Below are positions 4,976 through 11,464 of a stretch of 11,464 nt of DNA, in pieces. Both the position numbers and the translations under genes were made by a program. Within the stretch, counting starts at the first letter, position 1; every line of letters starts with the position of its first letter. The notes under the pieces were generated by a model that ran no database searches, had not been told where the DNA came from, and was given only the letters and a program-made list of their open reading frames with translations. Source of the DNA: CAMCHP01 sp036835325 (GTDB lineage: Bacteria; Bacteroidota; Bacteroidia; Flavobacteriales_D; Sanyastnellaceae); contig DAITMF010000070.1 in NCBI GenBank assembly GCA_036835325.1, forward strand, positions 1 to 11,464, in the 5' to 3' direction.

Positions 4976-7900
4976 ATGCCCATCACACACCGCCAATGGT
5001 TCTTTAAACAACTCCTCGGAGTCGTTGTACTCTGCTTCTTCAACACCATCGGCTTCGCTGCGCCATGGGGTGTCAACCACGCTGATCGAAGCGGCTTCTT
5101 CGAGAACACCGATGCAGGAGGCGCTGTCAACGAAGCAGCTCCGTACTTTTTTATGAGCGACGGCATGCGTGTGTACTTTGGCCGAAACGGTTTTGCCTAT
5201 GAGGTTACGGTTGGCATTAAGCACAAACTTGATGCCGAACACCGCAACGGTCAAGAGGCCTACGAACACCACCACCGTGAAACGCTGCACCACCGCACCG
5301 AGGTGCGATTTGTGAACCCGCAGAACACTGTCAATGTATCGGCCTCCGAAGTGCTGCCGGGCTACCTCATTAGCCATGGCTCGGCCAAGCAACAGCGCTT
5401 CGCTCGCGTGACCATGGAGAACGTATGGAACAACATCGATTTGGTGCTTACCCTCGATGATCGAGGTGGATTTAAGTACAACGTGATCTTGCACCCGGGT
5501 GCCAACCTTGCCGATGTACAATTCGATTACGCCGATGCCGATCATGTTATTTTGACCGATGGCGGCTTGGTGGTGCATACCCAAATGGGGTCATGGATGG
5601 AAGCGCTGCCAATTTCTTTCGCTGCCGACGCTGCGCCCGTTGGCTCTTCGTACCGATTGGATGGCAATGTGCTCGGGTTTGTCATTGACGACTACAACCC
5701 CGGAGCAGCGTACACGATTGATCCTTGGGTGACCTTTTACCCGGCATACGACAGCTACGAGCAGTTGCCGGCTCCAATGGATTCAGTTTGGTTTGGCTTG
5801 GGCGGAGAACTCATAAGTACCGGTATCAACAATGTGTTTAACCGTGTGCAAATGGACTGTGACGCAGTTGGAAACACCTACATCGTGCGTACACCCGCAC
5901 TGTTTTTTACATCTGAATTTAGTGTGGATGGATATTACCCCTCCGGCCGTTTCGTAGAAAAATACGATGCAGATGGCAACCTCGTGTTCATCTTTGACAA
6001 CGGCTACGAGGAAGGATACTTCTCTGACATCACAGTGAACAAATTGACCCAGCAAATTTACTTTACTGCCTTCGCGTCAACCATTAAGTTCCTCGGCAGT
6101 GATGGCACATTGATCAATGAGGTGAATGTTTCTGACTTGCCATTCGATGTGACCGAGGTGTGTTCTGTTGAATTTGATCATTGCACCGAACGTTTGGTCT
6201 TGGGCTTGGGTGGCGATTTTGCAGCCAGTCCGAGTTTTTATGGAATCACCGACGCCGATAACAGCGGCACTGTCGAAATTTTTGACGGATTCGACGTTTC
6301 TGAAAGTCTTTCAAACTATTTGCCTTACAACGACAACATCGATTTGACCATCGACCCGCTGACGGGGGAGTATTTTTTCCTTTTTCTTCTTCGCAATGAT
6401 TTCGCTTTCTCTGACCGCGCTTTGCTCAAAGTTGACCCCGCCAACATGGAGCCCATGGTGCAAAACTCAGGTGATTTTCTCAGCTTCACCGAGCTTGCTA
6501 TGCACTCTGCCGGCCAGCTTACCTTCTTTCGCAACCACTTCAATGCGCTCAAATGCGGAAGGGAAGCCATTTATGGCAGCAACGGGGCAGAGCTTGTCCG
6601 CTGGAACAAAACAACCAACGAGCTGCTCAATTCAGTGAGTCTGCCCGGATTTCTTCAGGCACGTGCCGAAGGCGTTGATCTCGACATGAATGAACGTTTG
6701 TATGTAGGTGCGAACAACCAATTGCGGGTGTATACACCTGAGCTGAGTTCGATTTCGAACATCCCCTTGCAGGGCATGCCGCAAGATGTGGTGATTTTCG
6801 GTAATACTGCTTTTGTAGCCACTGACTTTGCCCTGCAAAAACTCAATCTCGACACCACAGCGCCTTGGACGCTCAGCCAAGTCGCTGACTCGTGCGGTGC
6901 GTGTGTTGGTGAAGCAACGATTGCCTTCACCAACGGCGCGGTTCCCGCAGGCGTTAGCATTGAATGGTTGAGCACAGGTTCAACCGAGTTAACGCAAACT
7001 GACCTTTGCGAAGGCTGGCATACGGTTGTCATCCGCGAAGAGCGCAACTGCGTTCTGTACCAATACACCGACTCGGTATTCGTTGAAACCAATGAAGATG
7101 CCATTTGCCAGTTCCAGGTCATTTTGCAAGATGCGTCGGTGTGCGAAGGCGAGTGCATTACCCTTGTGCCTCAGGTGAGCGGCGAAGACGGTGCGGTGAC
7201 CTACACATGGAGTACCGGACTCGTAACCACCGAACCTGAATTGGAACTCTGTTTGGAACTGACCACCGCCTACCAGCTCATCGCTACCGACGCTTCAGGT
7301 GCCAGCGACACTGCGGCGTTCACGTTAACCGTGGTGCCGTTTCCGATTGTTTCACTCGGCAATGACACAACCCTCTGTCAGGGTGAAACACTGCTTTTGA
7401 ACGCCGAGAATCAAGGAGCCTTGTACCAGTGGCAAGACGGCTCAACCGGACAAAGCTATGAGGTGTTCTCTCCGGGCAGTTACACGGTTTCGGTAACCCA
7501 GTCGGGGTGCACGAGCTCTGATGCCATTCAAGTAGATTACAATGAACTTTCGATCGATTTAGGGCCCGATACGGCAGTGTGTTCATTGGATGGAATCGTC
7601 TTAAACTCCGGCCAAGCACTTTTCTCAAACCTATGGCAAGACGGCAGCACAGCGGCAACACTTGCTCCCGAAGCATTGGGCGTGTATTGGGTAGAGGTAT
7701 TTGATGGAATCTGCTCCTACCGCGATTCGCTTGTTATCTCGGCGATTGAATTGAATGTCTCGCTTGGGCCTGATGTTGTTCTTTGCGAAGGCGATGAAGT
7801 CACGCTCTCAAGCGGGTTGAACTTCGGTCAACACGCGTGGTCGAACCAAGAGACGTCATTTGACATTGTTGTGACTGAGCCGGGCACGTATTGGGTAAAT

Positions 7901-8749
7901 GTCACCGACGACCTGTGTTTTGCCACCGACACGGTTGAAGTGACCGGAAGCGCGGTATTGGCCGATTTTGAGTTCGTTCAAGACGAACAATGCACACCGT
8001 CGGAGCTGGCCTTTTTGAGCACCTCCGTTTCGAATCCCGGTGAGCTGGTTTCGTGGACGTGGGATTTTGGCGATGGATCGACCTCAGCCCAAGAAGCACC
8101 CACGCATGTGTACACCACAGCCGGTATCTACAGCATTGCTTTGTCGGTTGCGAATGCGGATGGATGCACCGATGCACTGCTGCGCGAAGACCTCGTTACC
8201 GTGTACCTTTCGCCCAACGCCGCATTCACGCTTGAACCCAACCTGCCTTCGGCCAACGAAGTTGCCCAGTTTACCGACCTCTCGTCAAATGCATTGAATT
8301 GGATGTGGGATTTTGGCGACGGAGGGACGTCAACCGACCAAAATCCTGAATACACCTTCGAAAGCTCGGGCACATTTACCGTTACCTTGGTTGTCGAAAA
8401 TGATTTCTGCAGCGATGCGACCAGCAGAACACTGGCCGTTGAAGAAGAACTGTTGGTGTATGTCCCCAATTCATTTACACCGAACAACGACGGGTTGAAC
8501 GACGTGTTCAGACCAAGTTTGTTCGGAACCGCAATTGGGCAGTATTCGCTACAGGTTTTCAACCGCTGGGGCGATGTGGTGTTTGAAACAGAAGATCCGG
8601 ATGATGGGTGGCTTGGCAATGTTGACAATGCCGAAACCTCGGGTGAGTTTTACGTCCAAAACGGTGTGTATGCATGGCGCTTGGTCGTGAGCGAAGCCAA
8701 CTCTGTTGAAACGAAATTATTAACCGGACATGTAATGGTAATCCGATGA
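4976..8749 (+). CDS. large secreted T9SS type B cargo protein with PKD domains
   Basis: The product has 1257 residues. Order: a signal peptide (1 to about 28, hydrophobic core LLGVVVLCFFNTIGFA); an N-terminal beta-rich domain (about 30-250, with NNIDLVLTLDDRGGFKYNVI and TIDPWVTF) resembling the DUF7948-type domain of Bacteroidota surface proteins; a propeller-like region (about 255-635); an SprB-like repeat rich in Cys and Gly (about 639-706); an Ig-like segment (about 712-785); three repeats spaced exactly 68 residues apart (LGNDTTLC at 794, LGPDTAVC at 862, LGPDVVLC at 930); two PKD domains with WDFGDG motifs (about 1027 and 1110); and a C-terminal sorting domain (1159-1257: VPNSFTPNNDGLNDVF, NRWGDVVF). 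This tail directs export by the type IX system, so the protein is probably surface-attached or released. Residues 83-106 are His-rich (seven His). It is first in an operon and overlaps the lipoprotein gene by four bases. Adhesion is a plausible role. Confidence 0.92.
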   Translation: MPITHRQWFFKQLLGVVVLCFFNTIGFAAPWGVNHADRSGFFENTDAGGAVNEAAPYFFMSDGMRVYFGRNGFAYEVTVGIKHKLDAEHRNGQEAYEHHHRETLHHRTEVRFVNPQNTVNVSASEVLPGYLISHGSAKQQRFARVTMENVWNNIDLVLTLDDRGGFKYNVILHPGANLADVQFDYADADHVILTDGGLVVHTQMGSWMEALPISFAADAAPVGSSYRLDGNVLGFVIDDYNPGAAYTIDPWVTFYPAYDSYEQLPAPMDSVWFGLGGELISTGINNVFNRVQMDCDAVGNTYIVRTPALFFTSEFSVDGYYPSGRFVEKYDADGNLVFIFDNGYEEGYFSDITVNKLTQQIYFTAFASTIKFLGSDGTLINEVNVSDLPFDVTEVCSVEFDHCTERLVLGLGGDFAASPSFYGITDADNSGTVEIFDGFDVSESLSNYLPYNDNIDLTIDPLTGEYFFLFLLRNDFAFSDRALLKVDPANMEPMVQNSGDFLSFTELAMHSAGQLTFFRNHFNALKCGREAIYGSNGAELVRWNKTTNELLNSVSLPGFLQARAEGVDLDMNERLYVGANNQLRVYTPELSSISNIPLQGMPQDVVIFGNTAFVATDFALQKLNLDTTAPWTLSQVADSCGACVGEATIAFTNGAVPAGVSIEWLSTGSTELTQTDLCEGWHTVVIREERNCVLYQYTDSVFVETNEDAICQFQVILQDASVCEGECITLVPQVSGEDGAVTYTWSTGLVTTEPELELCLELTTAYQLIATDASGASDTAAFTLTVVPFPIVSLGNDTTLCQGETLLLNAENQGALYQWQDGSTGQSYEVFSPGSYTVSVTQSGCTSSDAIQVDYNELSIDLGPDTAVCSLDGIVLNSGQALFSNLWQDGSTAATLAPEALGVYWVEVFDGICSYRDSLVISAIELNVSLGPDVVLCEGDEVTLSSGLNFGQHAWSNQETSFDIVVTEPGTYWVNVTDDLCFATDTVEVTGSAVLADFEFVQDEQCTPSELAFLSTSVSNPGELVSWTWDFGDGSTSAQEAPTHVYTTAGIYSIALSVANADGCTDALLREDLVTVYLSPNAAFTLEPNLPSANEVAQFTDLSSNALNWMWDFGDGGTSTDQNPEYTFESSGTFTVTLVVENDFCSDATSRTLAVEEELLVYVPNSFTPNNDGLNDVFRPSLFGTAIGQYSLQVFNRWGDVVFETEDPDDGWLGNVDNAETSGEFYVQNGVYAWRLVVSEANSVETKLLTGHVMVIR

Positions 8750-9279
8750 GAACACAGTACAGGAACCAAATCGCGCTTCGATGGCTGCTTGGCCTCAGCT
8801 TGGCGCTGCCGTTCGTTCAAGGCTGCAAGAAGAACGAAGATTTTATTGTCGAGGATGCCATTCCACTCAACGTGGGTATCAGGCTCAGCGTGGATGAAGG
8901 CGACTTTGAATACGACGCCATCGGTAGGTTTTGTGAAGAAGACGGTGATGTGTTCATCGTGGTGGCCAACAATGAAGCGCTACTGACCTTCGACGTCGCC
9001 ATCGACGAACTCGCAACAGGTGATTTCGTGGTGTTCCGCACCGGAACCGAATCACCTGACTACGCTGTGTTGTACGTGCACGAAGTGGTCGAAAACGAAG
9101 TGACAACTGTGTACATTCTCATCGGGGAACCTGACTTCATTGGGAATGTTCTTGTTGAGGATGACTTGATTCAGGGTGAAATGAGCGGCGTGTTTACCTC
9201 CACCGATGGGGAGTTCGAAGTGCCGTTTAACCTTTCATTTACCAGCCAACTCGTGGAAGACACAACCCTTTGCGATTGA
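8746..9279 (+). CDS. small lipoprotein, possibly surface-exposed
   Basis: The product has 177 residues. A basic start and hydrophobic stretch (WLLGLSLALPF) lead to the lipobox VQGC with Cys27 as the expected lipidated residue, so the mature protein is about 151 residues. After the cysteine comes KKNEDF, a lysine followed by acidic residues, which resembles the export signal reported for surface lipoproteins in Capnocytophaga and relatives (similarity by eye). The rest is acidic and beta-rich, with alternating strands (VFIVVANNEALLTFDVAI, AVLYVHEVVE, EVPFNLSFTSQL), and ends in Cys-Asp. Cys63 lies in RFCEED. The start ATG overlaps the cargo gene stop (ATGA, 8746-8749), so the two are probably co-translated and may act together at the surface. 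I do not recognise a named family. Confidence 0.85.
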   Translation: MRTQYRNQIALRWLLGLSLALPFVQGCKKNEDFIVEDAIPLNVGIRLSVDEGDFEYDAIGRFCEEDGDVFIVVANNEALLTFDVAIDELATGDFVVFRTGTESPDYAVLYVHEVVENEVTTVYILIGEPDFIGNVLVEDDLIQGEMSGVFTSTDGEFEVPFNLSFTSQLVEDTTLCD

Positions 9280-9289
9280 TTCGCCTGCA

Positions 9290-9859
9290 ATGACCGTTTT
9301 GGAGACCGATATCGACCTTATTAAGCGCTGTATAAACGGGAAGCAAGAGGCCTACGAAGCCCTGTACAATCGGTACAAGGGCTACGTGTACACGATGTGC
9401 TACCGATACGGTATCCAGGAATATGAAATCAAAGACGCCATGCAAGTGATTTTCACAGAGGTGTTTCAAGGATTGGATAAATTCGACAGCAAGCGTGCTT
9501 CGTTCAAAACGTGGCTTTCGCGCATTGCGATTCACCAGCTGTTGAACATCCTTCGAAAGAAGAACATCAACTTCAGTGCTGTTTCAGACGACGAGCAGTT
9601 GGTGGTGCGTGATTTCAGCAGCCATGCTTCGTCTGAGTTTGACATGAAGTTCATCAATAAGGTACTGGCCAACATGCCCGAGGCCTACCGTTTGGTCTTT
9701 AATCTGTTTGTTGTGGAGGGCTTTTCGCACCAAGAGATTGCCGAAGAGTTGGGCATTTCGGTGAGTCAGTCACGCATTTCACTGCACCGTGGCCGGGAGT
9801 GGGCCAAGGCACGTTTGCAGCATTCATTTAACGATTACCAAGCCGAGCAACGCAGCTAA
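9290..9859 (+). CDS. ECF-type RNA polymerase sigma factor (sigma-70 family)
   Basis: From the ATG at 9290 the product has 189 residues, the normal size for an ECF sigma factor. Region 2 spans about 7-90: the AYEALYNRYKGYVY helix, the core-binding KDAMQVIFTEVFQGLDKF helix, and the FKTWLSRIAIHQLLNILRKK promoter-melting helix. Region 4 spans about 124-177: MPEAYRLVFNLFVVEGFSHQEIAEELGIS, then the recognition helix SVSQSRISLHRGREWAKARL. An in-frame ATG at 9206 exists, but it would add 28 residues inside the lipoprotein gene that look nothing like a sigma N-terminus. The start lies 10 bases after the lipoprotein stop, and the next gene begins 15 bases after this stop. Activity is probably held in check by the downstream membrane protein. 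Target promoters are unknown. Confidence 0.93.
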   Translation: MTVLETDIDLIKRCINGKQEAYEALYNRYKGYVYTMCYRYGIQEYEIKDAMQVIFTEVFQGLDKFDSKRASFKTWLSRIAIHQLLNILRKKNINFSAVSDDEQLVVRDFSSHASSEFDMKFINKVLANMPEAYRLVFNLFVVEGFSHQEIAEELGISVSQSRISLHRGREWAKARLQHSFNDYQAEQRS

Positions 9860-9874
9860 TTCTGCGGAAGAGTT

Positions 9875-11317
9875 ATGGAAAACAAGGAATTCGACAAATT
9901 CATTCGAGAGGCTGCCAAGGAAGCGCACGAGGTGCCTGCTTTTTTGGATTGGGGCAACATGAATATCCCTATCAAGAAGAAACGGCGGGGCGTGCCATTT
10001 TGGTTCTTCGTGGTCTTCATCGGGCTGATGGGAGCGGCTTCGGTGTGGTGGGCTGTTGGCTACGGAGATAAAACGTCGTCGGTCGGGCTTAAGAAATCTC
10101 CCGCCGCCGAGCAAGAGGATGCCAGCGCCGAAGGTATTGGTCGTGGGAAGACCACCGTTCCGAAGCACATGCGACGCGCCTTCTACGGTTGGCTCAACGG
10201 CGATTGCATCGATGCACCAAAATCGGTGGCAGAAGGTGAAACGGCTGTCGCTTCAACCCCTGTTCAAGACATGGCCGCCGATCAAGGCAGCACAATTTCT
10301 ACTACCTCTGCACCTTCAACGAGCGGATCAATAACTTCAAGTCAAGTCGCTGCGAATCAGTCAGAAAAGGTTACTGGGGCCTCAAGTGCGCATCCGCCGG
10401 TAGGCGAGAAAAATCCAAGCAAGAGCAAGGTTGACGCCGCCAAATCTACCGATGTGCCGGTAACAGCTCAGAATGCCGGACGAACACCTGCGGTGATGAC
10501 AGCTTCAGGACAAATGAATACCGGTGAAGTGTTGCAAACTATTCAGGATGAGAAGGAAAGGAGTTTACCCCATGAAAACCTCGCGTTGCTCGTAGCACGT
10601 TCATGGACCACACCTCCGCCGCAACCGATTGAGCTGATGGGACAAGTTGTGCCATTGCCGTCGCTCTCTCCGGGCTCACTGCGCAGCTTGTACATCAGTG
10701 CAGGCGTGAACACCTACCGAAACCGGGGTTCAGCCACTGAATTTTCAAGCGATGCATTTGGGTTGGCTTCGATGGGTCAATCGTTTTCATTTGGGTGGAT
10801 TCAGCCCGCAAAGCGGATGTTCAACGTGAGCTTGGGCCTTAGCTACAGCGGATTGAACCATTACTACGAAGGCATGCAAGACCTTGGGTTTGAAAACGAT
10901 TTTGCGGCCGGGCAGCGCATTCGGCGGCAGCGTGTGGTGCGGCACAACAACCGCATTCACCTGCTTCAGCTCGATGCGGGAGCGCATACTGCATTTCGGT
11001 TGGGTGCGCGATGGGATGCGTTTGTTTGGGTTCGGCTATCGCCGGGATGGAAGCTGCGAAGCAGCGGCCGCTTGCTGTTGGATAACCTCGATGACGTGGT
11101 GGTGCTTGAAGATGCTGTTGCGCCGCGCGACTTGGTTGTATCGGCATCGGTATCGGCCGGGGTGAATTACTGGCTTACTGAGCGCTCAGCGTTGATTATT
11201 CGTCAGTCATACACGCGCTACCTCACGGCGTTTGGGTTGTCGAATACCATTGACGCTGCCATTCTGCCGGAAGTTATTGACCTCAGCGTTGGTGTGCAGT
11301 ACCGTTTGTCACGATGA
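9875..11317 (+). CDS. candidate trans-envelope sigma regulator with C-terminal outer-membrane beta-barrel
   Basis: The product has 480 residues in four parts. Residues 1-38 are a charged, probably cytosolic helix region (MENKEFDKFIREAAKEAHEV) ending in KKKRR. Residues 42-63 are one membrane helix (FWFFVVFIGLMGAASVWWAV), with the basic side in the cytosol. Residues 65-268 are a Ser/Thr/Ala/Pro/Lys-rich linker that looks disordered apart from a short aromatic island at 102-110 (AFYGWLNGD). Residues 269-480 show alternating amphipathic strands (LYISAGVNTY, FNVSLGLSYSGL, AFVWVRLSPGW, VSASVSAGVNYW, IDLSVGVQYRLSR), as in small outer-membrane barrels. GGAAGAG before the ATG is an acceptable ribosome binding site. 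The position right after an ECF sigma gene suggests anti-sigma control. The N-terminal piece is much shorter than classical anti-sigma domains, so binding is inferred. Related sigma-barrel gene pairs occur in Bacteroidota. Confidence 0.8.
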   Translation: MENKEFDKFIREAAKEAHEVPAFLDWGNMNIPIKKKRRGVPFWFFVVFIGLMGAASVWWAVGYGDKTSSVGLKKSPAAEQEDASAEGIGRGKTTVPKHMRRAFYGWLNGDCIDAPKSVAEGETAVASTPVQDMAADQGSTISTTSAPSTSGSITSSQVAANQSEKVTGASSAHPPVGEKNPSKSKVDAAKSTDVPVTAQNAGRTPAVMTASGQMNTGEVLQTIQDEKERSLPHENLALLVARSWTTPPPQPIELMGQVVPLPSLSPGSLRSLYISAGVNTYRNRGSATEFSSDAFGLASMGQSFSFGWIQPAKRMFNVSLGLSYSGLNHYYEGMQDLGFENDFAAGQRIRRQRVVRHNNRIHLLQLDAGAHTAFRLGARWDAFVWVRLSPGWKLRSSGRLLLDNLDDVVVLEDAVAPRDLVVSASVSAGVNYWLTERSALIIRQSYTRYLTAFGLSNTIDAAILPEVIDLSVGVQYRLSR

Positions 11318-11322
11318 GCAGA

Positions 11323-11341
11323 GACGCCCGAGTTGGGCGTC
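11323..11341 (+). terminator. terminator-like hairpin after the cargo-sigma operon
   Basis: GACGCCC (11323-11329), a five-base loop GAGTT, and GGGCGTC (11335-11341) form a perfect 7-bp GC-rich stem that starts 5 bases after the TGA of the barrel gene. Only GTTAAGGTT follows, so there is no strong T-run; it may terminate weakly or protect the mRNA 3' end. The next repeat copy begins a few bases later. Confidence 0.5.
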
Positions 11342-11348
11342 GTTAAGG

Positions 11349-11464
11349 TTGGGGTGGCTGAGCCACCGATTATGGGGATTATGGGGAGTTTTCTTTCGTT
11401 CGCTGCGCTCGCGGGTTCTTTTTTAGACACAGAGTTTTCGGAGTTATAGGAGTTGCAGGAGTTT
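11349..11464 (+). repeat. composite intergenic repeat, copy C (cut by window end)
   Basis: Same element and orientation as at 1164-1470. It has the hairpin GGTGGC-TGA-GCCACC (11353-11367; the loop differs from the TTT of the B copies), two GATTATGGG units (11368-11385), GAGTTTTCT (11386-11394), CGTTCGCTGCGCTCGCGGG, a T-run, then GAGTTTTCG, GAGTTATAG, GAGTTGCAG and a cut GAGTTT. It directly follows the operon's terminator-like hairpin. Open frames here are repeat-derived. Confidence 0.85.

Noticed and set aside
4922..5584. 220-residue open frame on the minus strand
   Set aside because: It lies almost wholly inside the well-supported T9SS cargo gene on the other strand and is its antisense shadow; similar shadows at 6655-7158 and 8128-8628 were also dropped.
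9206..9289. N-terminal extension of the sigma factor to an ATG at 9206
   Set aside because: The extra residues overlap the lipoprotein gene in another frame and do not resemble a sigma factor N-terminus; the ATG at 9290 fits ECF length.

Overview
The window looks like a chromosomal segment from a Bacteroidota member, most likely Flavobacteriia/Flavobacteriales. The evidence is a very large secreted protein with PKD domains and a C-terminal gliding-motility/type IX secretion (T9SS) type B sorting domain, a Bacteroidota-style promoter (TAnnTTTG with an upstream TTG), weak or A-rich ribosome binding sites, and an ECF sigma factor gene followed by a membrane-anchored protein with a C-terminal beta-barrel. 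I cannot place it to genus. No tRNA, rRNA, CRISPR array or transposase gene was seen.

Layout. 1-138 is the 3' end of an unrecognised gene (+). 227-1040 (-) is a decayed two-gene locus: a Panacea-type (PanA/SocA-like) antitoxin broken by a 1-base frameshift, then a toxin-like gene whose 3' end runs into a repeat. 1041-1818 is a long region without a convincing gene. It holds two tandem copies of a composite intergenic repeat with a 146-bp period, several perfect inverted repeats and one doubtful 52-residue ORF. 1819-4709 (-) is a tight four-gene operon: HSL-type esterase, SRPBCC-domain protein, small four-helix membrane protein, AraC-family regulator. 4710-4975 is the divergent intergenic region. 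4976-11317 (+) is a second four-gene operon: a 1257-residue T9SS type B cargo protein, a lipoprotein, an ECF sigma factor, and a 480-residue protein with a short cytosolic N-terminus, one membrane helix, a roughly 200-residue disordered linker and an outer-membrane-barrel-like C-terminus. A terminator-like hairpin and a third repeat locus close the window.

How the genes may work together. In the + operon, secreted cargo, lipoprotein, sigma factor and candidate trans-envelope sigma regulator are co-directional with 4-bp overlap, 10-bp and 15-bp junctions. This suggests a cell-surface-to-transcription signalling unit in which the barrel end senses the outer membrane or secretion state and the N-terminal end controls the sigma factor. 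That link is inference. The - operon could be a small lipid or ester metabolism and membrane unit with its own regulator at the distal end.

The strongest points for follow-up are the possible trans-envelope sigma regulator and its operon, the composite repeat family built on 9-bp units, and the toxin-antitoxin remnant lying between two repeat loci with both genes damaged.
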